From Chaetorhynchus papuensis (lineage: Eukaryota > Chordata > Aves > Passeriformes > Rhipiduridae), in NCBI GenBank assembly GCA_013396525.1, contig VWYX01000740.1, forward strand, positions 166,498 through 230,497: DNA of 64,000 nt, written 5' to 3'. Of the stretch, positions 13,116 to 24,594 are shown in pieces. Under the pieces are notes generated by a model, which was not told where the DNA came from, did not search any database, and saw only the letters and a program-made list of their open reading frames with translations. A program made the position numbers and the translations under genes. Each line of letters begins with the position of its first letter. The first letter of the stretch is position 1.

Positions 13116-16100
13116 ATCTTCTAAGAGAGGAGTTCACAAAGTATTCAGTCCACCCGTTCCAAGTTGCCAAACACTTCTCAAGTAAAACTAACATGATTCA
13201 GCAAAAGAGCTTAAAGGTTTAAACCCCATTTAAGTGGTTTTGAAAGTCCTAGAGAAGCATCTGTTTCCCTCCTGGTCTCTACCTGTAATTCTGAAACTGT
13301 TTTGAAAATCTGAACTGAACTCCTAAATTGTGGAACTGCCATTAACTCTATCTGTATTTTCCATATCTTCTTCCCATTTTTGTTGACTCCCTTTCTGCCA
13401 TGACATCCAGAGAAATAGATATGAACAGATAAGCCAATGTGTAATACCATGGAGGAAAGATGATGGGGAGCTCACAGAGGATCAGGACTAGAGGCACAAA
13501 AATGGGATTTACTGGGGGAAAATGTGTCAGTAGGGGGAAACACACATTCACACTGTTTGGAGAGGAATTATTAGGAAAAAGAATCATTAATTTCACCATC
13601 AGGTCCTTAGAGCTGTGCCAGAGGCAAATGCACGATGTGTGGCTCCAAAGAATCCTGATTACAGTGAGGAAAATTTCATGGGTGAATTTTCCTGTTAGGA
13701 AGAATGACGAGGTCAGATTCTCCCCAGGACAGCTTGGGAGCAGCTGTTGTTGGAAGAACTGCAGGCAGTGGATGAACTAAGGGAAGGGTTGATTGAAATC
13801 GGTTATTGTGAAAGGAGAATTAGCAAATGGAGTCATTTTCCAAAGGGATCAGCCTCGGAGCAACCAGTAATTAACTGCTTCACTAAATATTTTGCCACAT
13901 TAAGTAGATGTGCACTAAGGACAGTGCCTGAAGATGCATTTTCAGAGGCACGTTCAGCATGGTGTGGGACTGGAGAGTCACCACACATACCCTCGAGAAA
14001 GGTTAATAGATAATGGAATAACAAGGAGTGGTGTCAGGCATGAAGATCTTGGGCTTGGGTAGCAGCACAAAAAAATCTTGTTTTAAATGGCAATTTGTCA
14101 TATGGGTAATGAACAAGGGAAATTACACAGAATGAGCAGTACCTGTGTTATCAAAGATGCCAAGGAAAGCATCCAAGCACTAAAATCCAGGATGGATGTG
14201 GTAAATTCCTGTAACTGTCTTTGCTCCCTTTTAGGCCGGGGTTATTTGGGGCTCCTGGCACAGTTCAGTCTTTAGACTTGTCCAGGGACACTTCCCAAAG
14301 AACAGTTTGAGTACAATCACTCTGTCTGGAAACCTAGGGAATGGCATAGCACGGGTGAGAGGGTGTCATTCACCTGGAGGTCAGGTTAAGGTGCAATGCA
14401 TTAGCACAGACACGGCTGAAAACTGCTGCCTAAGTTAATGTGAATACAGAGTATTTTAAAAAGTTTCTTCAGTAAATACACATCACATAATAATTTTGGC
14501 ATCAAGCCCCCAACACCAGGATCCATGTGCTTTTCCTGGCTTGTCACAGACAGCACTTAGTGGCCAAGTTGAGCACGTTTTGAGGGAGGTCCAATACTGT
14601 GACAGAAAATTTTACATCTCCATGTGCTCAACTTGTTGGTGCAGAAGACCCTGATTTTTCAGCAAACAGTACCCAGGCAGAGCTCCAGCACCCTCATCCC
14701 TCAGGCTTCGAGGTCTGTGTGCTGACACAGCCTTTTCACTATCAAGCAGTGCCTGAAAATAGTAGAAAGCAGATGGTGCTTCCTCACTCTCCATTAGGAA
14801 CAAACAGCAAGAGGAGCATTCTGGCAGTTTTCACTTTTCACTTAAGCACTGGCACCACTGCGAAAATCTGATTGAACCTCCTTAGTGGTTAATATGAACA
14901 AACTTGAAATTAAACCAGACTTCAGGCACCTCACTGAGAGGGAAGGCAGCTACTTAAATACACACACAAGACCCCTGGTTTGCTTTCTTTTCAGTTTTCA
15001 TTTCTACAGATACTGAGACCATGCGGATTTTATTAGCAGGCTGTGTGAGGCTACATCCAAAGATTAATTAATCAATTGGAGAAGGTCTCCTTCACTCTAA
15101 ACACGTCCTCTGCAGCACTGTTCATGTCCCATTCAGCTTCCCCTGCACACAGCTCCCTCCTGGGTGACAGGAACAAAGCCAGAGCTCGTGTCAATGCAGC
15201 AGTGCCCTGAGCAATCCTTTGTCCCATCCTCTGGCCATGCTTTGATTCATACTCCAAGCCTCTCCAAGTCAATTCCCCGCTGACAAGCCAGGAACAGGTG
15301 AAATCTTTACCATCAAGAGCTGCAAAGTTGAAATGAAACACTAATGCAGGCCTTCAAATATAGAGCTGTCCTGTAGAGGTGAAGTAAAAAAAAAAAAAAT
15401 CCTTTAGTCATTTTAATAGACACTGAAACAACTTTATTTCTATTAAAACTCTTTTTTATGGGTTAGAAATACTGTCCATCATTTGTCCAAACGTCCTCAA
15501 TTATCCAACCTCATTGCCCTTCTTTCTATTTTTTTTCCATTTAATGCCCCTCAGACATTGTCAATTCTCTTTTATTTTTATGAGGGGATTATTTCTGGCT
15601 TTTATGAAACAGCTTCATAAGACATGAGCAGAATTATGGATCAGTTCTCAAAAATGTTTCATTATCCCTGATGTGCTGTAATTAGTTGAGAAGAAATGCA
15701 GCCTTTCATGAGTGTCAGCTGGTTTGTGAAGGAAAAACCCATAGCCTATTTATAATGATATTTAAAAGGTTTTTTTCCTGAAGCAAAACAAATACGTAAC
15801 TTGAGTGGGCTTCAGACCACTGATAAAAATCCTCAGAACAATGGGTATATTTTCACTTAACAGTCTATGACATTGTGCTCTTCCAGTAACTCTTTTGTCT
15901 CATATTTAAATTCTTCACCCCAGCAAACAAAAGGTAAATCAAGCCTTGCCTAGCTCAGACCTGTGTGCATAAGTCTTGCAAACTGATTTACCAGCTCAGG
16001 ACTTAGCTTTTTTCTGGGGAAATAAGTATTGAGAAATCTGGTGGTGTGCAGACCAAGAGCTGGAAATGTAGGTTATTTTTAAAATTCAAAATACAGTGAT

Positions 16101-16693
16101 TTTTTTTATTCTTACTGCCTTTGGAAAAAAAGAAGTAGTGAGCAGTGGTAGAAGACATCTGCTTGGAGTGAGACAAAGGGATTCAGAGAGTTTCAGAGCA
16201 AAACAAACTGACAAAAATCCATATTTTTTCCTGATTAAACCTTTCCGACTTGGGAGAATGATTCCCTGAAAAAAAATTAAATTGATTCTTAATTCTTAAC
16301 AAGTGGTGACTCTTATAAGTAGCAACATTTGCCTGTGAAGTTAAATGTGAGTTTATTTGTCCCAGGCATGAAGAAAGGGCTGGGGTACAGTGTCCAGGCT
16401 GTGTGAGTCCTAGAAAAGGGGCAGCAGCAGGGACCTTGCTCCACGAGAGGCTGTACTTCCAACAGTCTGAGTACAGCCACGAGATTCCTTCATTTTCTTC
16501 TTCCATGGAAAGAGAATCCCAGAGAAACGAGGAAAGTTTAAGAGGTAAAGTGCTGAAGCTGAGGCATTGAGCTGAGGAAGGTTTGTTTCCCCTTCGGGTT
16601 TCACTGCCCTTTCCATGGTTAATACCTTCCCAAAGCTTTAATCAGTCCTCACCACGATCCCTGGGAATTTTACAACACCTTCCATGTCATGCC
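13116..16693. other. Unique spacer, no gene recognised
   Basis: About 3.6 kb in which I recognise no exon or repeat. It is AT-rich with A or T runs near 15386, 15530 and 16100. Several 80-106 codon frames occur but have no protein-like features. Confidence 0.55.
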
Positions 16694-16699
16694 TCAAGG
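16694..16699. repeat. Target-site duplication, left copy (TCAAGG)
   Basis: The six bases TCAAGG sit directly before the left end of the LTR and recur directly after its right end at 17300-17305. Six-base duplications are typical of alpha- and beta-retrovirus-like (ERVK) integration. Confidence 0.8.
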
Positions 16700-16902
16700 T
16701 GCCGCGGTGTCTCTGCCGGCCAGCACGCTGTCCCAAGCACCGGGCAATCTTCCACCTGCCCCGAAGGGGGGAATGGAAGCCAATGGCAGCTCAGGAGGGC
16801 AGGTGAAGCTCTGGCTCAGGTTCACCTTGCCCACCGATGGCAAGGGTGCACAAAGGAGGAAGGAATGAAGCAGAGGAGCTTCCTCATGCGGGCAGGAAAG
16901 GG

Positions 16903-16908
16903 TTTATT
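16903..16908 (-). terminator. LTR polyadenylation signal AATAAA
   Basis: TTTATT on the plus strand is AATAAA on the LTR sense strand. Its position between the TATA box and the U5 end marks the R region of the solo LTR. Confidence 0.6.
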
Positions 16909-16960
16909 GGAGAACAGAAAAATCGCGGAAGAAGCCAAAGAAATCGGGCGGGCGTGGGGT

Positions 16961-16970
16961 CTTATACCCC
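16961..16970 (-). promoter_or_regulatory. LTR TATA box
   Basis: The minus strand reads GGGGTATAAG. It lies about 330 bp inside the U3 end of the LTR and 55 bp before the AATAAA signal, the usual spacing for an LTR core promoter. Activity is inferred, not shown. Confidence 0.6.
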
Positions 16971-17299
16971 TGCGAAATGGGCGTGGAAAACACATAATAA
17001 CCAATAAATATCAGTTATGGGGTACAACAAGCGTGGGCAGAAGGGGTCAGAGAGAATGGGAGATGGAGTGGGGGGAGAGGAGTAACAGGGGCCAATCAAC
17101 CACCGAGTAACATGGAACTTTCTGGAAAGGCAACCAAATATGAAGAATAAGAGGACGTGGGGGCAGCAGCCAATAGTCTGCATGTTTTACACAGCTTTTT
17201 GGGCACTCACTGTAACTTCAAGGCCCTTGAGCTGTGGAGGCATCAAACCGATGGACCTTTTGGTCCGCTTGTTCCAGCTGATCATGGCTCACTGCAACA

Positions 17300-17305
17300 T
17301 CAAGG
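17300..17305. repeat. Target-site duplication, right copy (TCAAGG)
   Basis: Perfect match to 16694-16699 and immediately adjacent to the CA end of the LTR. Confidence 0.8.
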
Positions 17306-17571
17306 TTGGTGTAACAGCTTAGAGTGATTTGCTCATGTGCTGAGCCCACCTGGCCTGACCAGCTTCTCTTTCAGTCCTCACTTGCTCTTATGCCTGGATT
17401 GCAAATTTTGGAGGGGCTTGGAACCCAGGTTTTTTTTTGGTATGTTTCTGCTGCCTCCAGTTCTTGTGTGAGGTCAGTTTTTTCATCTCCTTGACACATT
17501 CAGTTTTAAATTCTGATCATTAAGGGAGGATTTAGCTGATTTTCCATTATTCCTCTATTACACAATGACAC

Positions 17572-18185
17572 CAGAATGGCTGATTTGGAAAGGAAATCTG
17601 GAGGTCATCTGGTCCAACCTCCCTGCTCCAACAGGACCCCCCAGGACATTGCCCAGGGTTGTGTCCAGACAGTTTTTAAATATCTACAGAGAGGGAGACT
17701 CCACAGCCTCCCAGGGCAATCCATTCCAGTGTTCCATCCCCCTCACAGGGAAAAAATGTGTTCCCTGAGGTTCAGAGGGAACCTCCTGTGTTTCAGTTTG
17801 TGTCCACGGCCTCTGGTCTCGATTCACTGAAAACAGCCCGGATTTATTCTGTGTCCACCCTCACTTCAGGTATTTTTGCACATCACTAAATCCCCTCTGA
17901 GCCTTCTCCAGGCCAAAGAGTCCCAGCTCTCATTCTCTCCTCAAAGGAGAGGTGCTCCAGTCCCATAATCACTTTTGTGACCCTTCACTGGTCTCTCTCC
18001 AGTATGTCCAGGTGTCTCTTGCTCTGAGGAGCCCAGAACTCAACATGAGACTCCAGAGATGTCCTCATTAGAGAGGAAAGGTCACATCCCTTGACCTGCT
18101 GACATCCCTTTCCCTAATTCAGGCCAGGGGTTAGAGCTCTGAGGATGCACTGCTGGCTCCTGTTGGACTTGATGCTCACCTCCTG
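17572..18185 (-). mobile_element. CR1 LINE fragment, longest in window
   Basis: Inverted CR1 of about 610 bp. The plus strand runs from 'cagaatggctgatttggaaa' through 'tggtccaacctccctgctcc', 'gagactccacagcctcccag', 'ctgagccttctccaggccaa', 'ggtgctccagtccc' and 'ctctctccagtatgtccagg' to 'ttggacttgatgctcacctc'. This subfamily differs from that of 7127 and 46771, and the copy reaches further into the element than any other here. It is still 5'-truncated and encodes no usable reverse transcriptase. Confidence 0.9.
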
Positions 18186-21100
18186 GCATTGCAGCAACTG
18201 CTCTGTTCAATTCCTAATAAATAACTTGAAAGAGATTCCTCATGGAATTAGGAGGAGAATTTCCAAAGTAGAAGGGTGAATGAATATTCAAACAAACAAT
18301 CTTTAGCTGACAATCCCATTCCAAACCCTTAGGATGGAGGGTTGATTTAACTTCACGTGTCAATATCTGAGTTATTCAACTCAGGCTCCCTTTGCAGATG
18401 TCATCAAGAGAGTCCTTGAGACTCAGGGCCTGATTCATCCCTGCAAAGGCAGGTATTTAAATATGCTGCATGAATCATGAGTTAAAACACATATTTTTAT
18501 GTAAGGCAGTCTGGACTCCGTCGCAGGCACTTGAAGAAAGTTGGGGAAGTGAATTCTACAGGCTCAATCCATTTAGAAGGTGGTCTAAATATCCAGGGTT
18601 TCATCAGGAGGTGTTAATTTTGTCCTAACTCAGACCAGGCTTTACCCCACCTTCATGTCTTGATTTTTCCCCATGAAATCTGTTCACAATCAATTATTCT
18701 CTTTTAGGTTATTTTGATTAAATCAGTGTCTCTGAGGAAGAAAACTGACACCACCATCCTCAGCCCCACACACAAAACAAACCCTGACTGAATGTAGGAG
18801 AGAACTGCCTGAGTTTGAGCCTTTGTGTTTTTCAGTTTGAACCACCCTTTTATTGTTCCAGCCACCGTTCTGGGCAAGGAAATGCAACCAGTTGTCTGTG
18901 CATATTTAAAATACTCAGAATTTTGGTTTGATTTTTATTCAGGTAATTTGCCTCAAAGTATAAAAATCAGGGGAAAATGCAGTGGTTTTTGATAATGAAT
19001 CCAACTTTTAAGAGCTTTGTGCATCTTAAACAAAAAAAATAAAATTATTTCGTATTGCTTTCAACGTTGTGTGTCTGATTCTTTCTTTCCTCCAAGGCCA
19101 TTTCATACTCTAAGTTTTATATCCATTGCTCCAGGAAGTGTATATATTCATTTTCAAGATGTTCTTGTCTTTTTTCATTCACTTGGTGATGCATAAAAAC
19201 CTATTTGCTGTTTTCTCCTAGATGCCAACACATCCTTCCCATCTGCCCCTCTCACAGGTGAGAAGAAAAAGAGTCAGGCCAGAGCGCCACTAGCTCATAC
19301 AAAAAAAACCAACCATAAGTGAATTTTTTCTTTGGAAACTGGGATGATTAATAGCCAGGATTGCTCCTCAATGAAATCCCTTCCAGTGCAGGTGTCTTCC
19401 ATGGGAATGGGCTTTGGAATTCTGTCAGTCGACATCAAACCTTTGTTATTTCTTTTCCATCTTTCTTTTAGCTTCCTCTCTGCCTAACAGGATATTTAAA
19501 GTCCACCAACCATGGATCTTTTCCACATAGGAGTCTCAGGACTCATCCTGGAGATTTGGAAGTGTTTGTTGGTAATTCAGCCAGGCTGGAGGAGTGAACT
19601 CCCTGTGTCCCTTCCAGTGTACTTATATTCCCTCAGATCAGACTTTTTTTATCATTGTAACAGGAAATATTACTAAAATCAGAACTTTTTGAATTTTGTC
19701 TGGGTTCCTGGCAATTTTAATTTTGTGAAGAAGCAGAAAGGGTAAATGACTAGTTCTGATTTTTCTATTGAATTCCTGCTATTTACTGAATTAGCAGGAG
19801 CAGCAGAAATTCAGGCTCCCAAAAATCACTCTTGGCTGCTTTTCTTCAAAGGCAAAGGGAAAAATATGCACAAACAGCATTCCTTAGATTAATTAAAGCT
19901 CAGGTTTGATCTCCTCTTTCCACCTCACCCCACAAATACAGCAGGCAGTGCCCACTTCATGGTAAAATTCTTGCAGTCGCTGTTTGGATACAACCTTGAA
20001 TCATTAAAATAATTTCAAAGCTGTCCTATAAATATCAACTCATTTATGAACTGGAGTTTTGGGACATGACAGGAAAATGAGTGAAAAATTCTCCTTTAAC
20101 TGAAATGAAATTAATTTAGAGCACTAGGAATAAGTTGCATTCATTTTGCATTCTTTTCATGGACTGTTTCTCTTCCATGTAGAATCTGTGTGCATTGTAT
20201 AGGAAATAAAGAAGTACCTTCTTTTTTATTATGATCTCTCCCTTTAGACTTTATTTGTATTTGTACAAGGCCAAATCACAGCCTCAGCAAGCAAAACATT
20301 GTCCAACCATACTTAAACAAATTCTTGAGCTTCAGATCTTAAATTAACAATATTTTTATGCTTACAGAGAGATTAATGAGAAAAAAATCAGTGGAAGTTG
20401 GAGTCCTTTTCTTCACTGAACACAAAGATTTGCAGATATTCAGTTACCACGTTCTCATAAATAAAGATGGAGATGCAGAACTGTAACTGGGGTCATTTTG
20501 TGCTGATATTGCTGATTTCTCAGTTTTTAAAGGTCTAGCAGGAGTTTATGATTGCCTGAGTGCTTTTATATTTAAGAATTCCTCGTTCAAATCTTTCTTA
20601 AAGAAATTCCACTGAGCCGGTTCCTGCTATCGAAGTGCAGCGATGCCCCAGGAGTTTGGGGGCTTCAAGGAAGAGTTTGGAAGGTGGAGTGACACTTTTC
20701 TTCCTGTGACCTTTCCATTCTGCTTTCCATGAGCAGCAACACTCTCAAAATGTGATCAGGGTGTGTTGGTTTACAGGACTGTGGGTCATGAAACCCACAT
20801 TGGTTAAATCAAATCATCTCATGGGACCAACACTGACTGAGTCATTTCAGAGGAGAGCTCAAGCTCACCGAAATTTCTCCTCTTCTGAATTTCCATATTT
20901 TTGGGGAATATATATTTTGAGGATCAGAAATACTTGTTTTGAGGTTAAGGGTTTCTTGGGAATTTCTCCAAAGCTAACATTCCTGCTCTTTTCATTGGGA
21001 CACTAATCAACAACTTGTGTGTCCACACAAGAAAATCCAGATTTTGATACTGGACCCATCTAAAGACATTTTTCCCCCTTTTCATTGTGAGACCTACATG

Positions 21101-21230
21101 GTAAAGGGTAAAACATTCTCTACTTCCTGACCAGATCTGGCAGTCAGCTGAAAATGAAAGACAGATTTTGGGACAGCATCACTATCCAGTGGGAAGTAGG
21201 GAGCCACTCACAACCTACTGGGATCAGGCA
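18186..21230. other. Unique AT-rich spacer, no gene recognised
   Basis: Three kilobases without a recognised exon or interspersed repeat. Open frames are notably short here (none above about 85 codons), which argues against hidden coding exons of any size. Confidence 0.6.
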
Positions 21231-21366
21231 ACCACAAAATATCCTGAGTTGGAAGGGACCCTCAAAGATCATTGAGCTCAACCCCTGGCCCTGCACAGAC
21301 ACCCCAAAGATCCCACCCTGTGCCTGGGAGTGTTGTCCAAACACTTCTTGATCTCTGTCAGGCCCC
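21231..21366 (-). mobile_element. CR1 LINE 3' fragment, short
   Basis: Inverted CR1 3' end. The plus strand reads 'atcctgagttggaagggacc', 'tcattgagctcaacccctgg' and 'tgttgtccaaacacttcttg'. It resembles the copy at 29254 in subfamily (both carry 'ccctgcacagacacccc' or a near variant). Confidence 0.85.
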
Positions 21367-21884
21367 ATTTCACAAAAAGGCTGACTCTATTTTACAAATA
21401 AGTGCATTTTTACAGAATGGAATTTAACCGACTTTTAATTATAGTCAGATATTTTACGTTTGATATTTGTCCAAGTACATTTAGAAGCAGAGTGAATTAA
21501 TCTCCTTTCTCCTGTTATTGTTACGTTCCCTGAAAGCTCATGCTGCCCCTGAGAACAAAGCAGAAAGTTTCCCTGCTTTGCAGATGTGCACGGTTCCACC
21601 AAATAAACCTGCATTTCTGCAGGCTTTAAACCTATGCAGAGCAATGGTGTTCAGGGTGAGCAGCTCGTTAAAGCTGGGATTAAAATAAACAGCAGCAAAG
21701 AGGAATTTCACAAAAGACAGGGAATTTAAACCGTAATACCATAGTGGTTAAGGCTTCAATGTGAAAAAAAGATGAAATGAACAGCATTTAAAGGACTGTT
21801 CCTGTGAAATAATGATGAATGTGTTCCAGCTCATGCAGCTGCCAGCACCAGATGTGGTATTTTACTTACTATTGTATTGTTTTG

Positions 21885-21964
21885 TTTTATTTTATTTTAT
21901 TTTATTTTATTTTATTTTATTTTATTTTATTTTATTTTTATTATATTACTTTATTATTATTATT
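21885..21964. repeat. (TTTTA)n microsatellite
   Basis: Ten perfect TTTTA units run from 21885 to 21934, then the array decays into T-rich and ATT-repeat sequence to about 21964. The perfect core suggests recent slippage and probable length polymorphism. Confidence 0.93.
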
Positions 21965-24486
21965 TTTACATGATTGTGTTTTTTAGTACGTTGATTATAG
22001 AATAAGTTGGGCCAGTACTGAAAGAAGGGCTTGGTCCAAACCCCACTGAAATATTTATGTTCATTCCTGTCAGTTTTGGGGCAATGTTTTTGCAAGTGCA
22101 TTAAATGAGTTCAGTAATACTGAGTGAGGAAGAGTTTGAGGAGAGTGGAAAATACCATTTTTATTAAAGGATTCTTAAAAGCAGTAAGAAAAGAGTAGTT
22201 TCAGGCACAATTTTCAAACCACCTTTGTAAGAGCATCACAAATAATCTTTTTAGATTTGCAGACTGATCCAGTCAGGTTATCAAATGTAACTGACACCAG
22301 AGATGATACAGGAAATTCTGCACTGATGTCACAACACGGCTTCAGAATGTCTGACAACAAGAAAATTTCATCTACTGCAATAAAATGTCACCAACTTTCG
22401 TGCTTATGACAAACCCTTGCAATCTGGGGTTATCCAACCCCAAAAAAAGGATCCAGGCTGTAAAACACTCGATAGCTGTAATTTAGCAAATATGCCTTCT
22501 GGGAGCAGATCAGAGAAGGAAAAAAGAAATGACCGTAATATCAGGGTTTGGACAGAGAGAGGAGAAAACAAGTGTGCAGATAAAAGGAGGTTTCAGAGGG
22601 CACCTAAGCTATTTTTAGCTGTTCAGTAACTGTGAATACTTGAGCAATCAGGAGGTTTTTAGGAAGCTACATCAGTATAGGATGAGCAGCCATTTAGCAG
22701 CTGAAAAACCTGATTACCAGGGTTGCAGCTATGAAGAAGCCATGACACTCCCAATGGGCCAAACTAGAAGGAAAAGATTAAAAACTGCATAGAAATTTTA
22801 GGAGAAAACGGTGGATCTGACACCTTCTAACTCAGCACTGGAAGGTCCACGATCACTGAGAAGCTCCAGGGGTAGAGTTATTCCTTCTCTCTTGTTTGCC
22901 AACCCCGTTAACACGTGACAAATCAGGTAACAGATTTTTCTCTGAGAGATGATAGATCTGAAATGATAAATGGGTTGATGAGGCTTTCCCTACTCGTGTA
23001 CCCAGGTGTCCCCTCATTCCACAGGAATGGGGAAAGCTTTCCTCCACAGATTGCTGAGGGTTAGGCTGAGGCGTGAAATGAAATGAAGTGAAAAATACAG
23101 GAGAAAATATATCTTACTGAGGGAACCTTCAACAGGGTTTAAGACATGAAAATAAAGCTTAAAGTCAAGGCTGGGATCATAGGTTAAAGAAGACAGAGAT
23201 TAGTAAGACGAGCACAAATGACCAGTTCAGGTTTTTTAGATGAAGGAAGAAGGAAGGAAAAGTTTGGATGGAGGGAGGGAGTTTAGGAAGTGTGACTCAG
23301 CAAATGAAATACCATTTTTGTAGAAAAATATGAAAGCAGGGAAAAGGAGAGATTGAGGCACAGATGTAAAACCTATTTATAATCAATTAAGCAGAAAACA
23401 AACAAATAATTCCTCTACATTTTCTCATTCCTTGTTTTGATTTGATTTTTTTTTTTTTAGGTTTTTTATTTTTTTTTAACTTGGAATAGTTTCATCACTT
23501 CTGTAATGAAAAGTGACAAATTCCCTGACATCAAGGAGACTTTATATGAAGCAGTTGGCACCTACTGGAGATTTTGTCACCTCTGAAAACACCTAACCTC
23601 TCATTCTGTGGGTTGCTGGGGATACACTGAGCACTGGGCAGGGCACTATTTTCGGGATTTCAGGTCAGAAATTCCATGTTTACATCTTCCAGGACAACAC
23701 GTATGCTCTGCAGGGAATAAGAGAAGAGGGAAATGAAGCCAAAAATGAGCTTTGATTTTCGAAACAATTTGTTCTCCTGCAACACCTACTACTCAATGCC
23801 CTCTGCAGGTATCAAACCCTGCCGTGTACCAGCTCCAAAACAGACAAAAACAATTCTCAAGCTGTGGGTGTGCAGCCACTCCAGCCCACAGAAAGCTGCT
23901 GCTCTACACGGAGCTTTTGTGCTGTGGGATGCACGTGGGTGCACAGAGGAACAGATCAGAGGCTTTATCAGCTGCAAACTGATTAACTTGGGGTGGTTTT
24001 TTTTCAGCTGAACCGATCCCTCTGCCTGCCTGCAGAAGCACGAGAGGGAAAGGGAAGGTGAGGAGAAGGGCATGGATAACTTTCTGCTACAGGCCCCTGG
24101 CATAGCTCAAAATGATGTCCAAATTTCACTCCAACACAGGATTTAAGGTGATTATCCTTGAATTGGTCTGATTACAAGGGAGCTGTAATGTGTGCAGAGA
24201 TAGAAGGCATAGGAATGTTTGTTTATGAGTCAGATTTCTCTTGACTGCTACAAGAGCCCTTAAGTGCTCACCTGCTTCTTCCTTGGCTGGTAAGAAACCC
24301 TTCAACAACAAGAACCAAGTCCTTGTTTTGCATCAGGTTCTCGTTCAAATGCTTTTGCTTTTGTTTTATTTTACTGCCCTTATCTGTTTTTCTCTTTGGA
24401 TTTTTTGTTCCTCCTCTCTTTTCTAAAGTGCAAATGTAATCGAAAAGAAAGTCCAAATCCATGAAAAGGTAAAAAAGTGAGAACAC
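21965..24486. other. Unique spacer with a T-rich tract
   Basis: No gene or interspersed repeat recognised. A T-rich stretch lies at about 23445-23478 and a purine-rich GGAA-type stretch at about 23244-23281. Confidence 0.55.
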
Positions 24487-24594
24487 ATCGAATCAGTCCA
24501 GGTTGGCAAAGCTCTCTAAGACCATTGAGTCCAACCATTAACTCAGCACTGACAGGTCCTACACTAAACCAGGTCCCTGAGCATCAAGTCTTTG
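24487..24594 (-). mobile_element. CR1 LINE 3' fragment, short and diverged
   Basis: The plus strand reads 'catcgaatcagtccaggttg', 'aagaccattgagtccaacca', 'ttaactcagcactgacaggt' and 'actaaaccaggtccctgagc'. This is the inverted 3' end of the CR1 subfamily whose sense form is 'ggttggactcaatggtctta'. It is short and more diverged than most others here. Confidence 0.8.

Larger units (their letters stand above)
16700..17299 (-). mobile_element. Complete solo LTR, ERVK-like, minus orientation
   Basis: This 600-bp unit is bounded by TG and CA. Its terminal inverted repeats are imperfect: the left end reads TGCCGCGGTG and the right end CACTGCAACA, so 7 of 10 positions match after inversion. It is flanked by a perfect 6-bp duplication, TCAAGG. 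The transcription signals lie on the minus strand: a TATA box at 16961-16970 (GGGGTATAAG) and an AATAAA at 16903-16908 about 55 bases downstream. This gives a U3 of about 330 bp, a short R and a U5 of about 180-200 bp. There is no internal retroviral sequence on either side, so it is a solo LTR left by LTR-LTR recombination. The 175-codon plus-strand frame across it is a by-product. The call rests on structure, and the ERVK class on the 6-bp duplication. Confidence 0.85.

Noticed and set aside
16583..17110. 175-codon plus-strand frame
   Set aside because: It runs antisense through the solo LTR at 16700-17299 and starts outside it.
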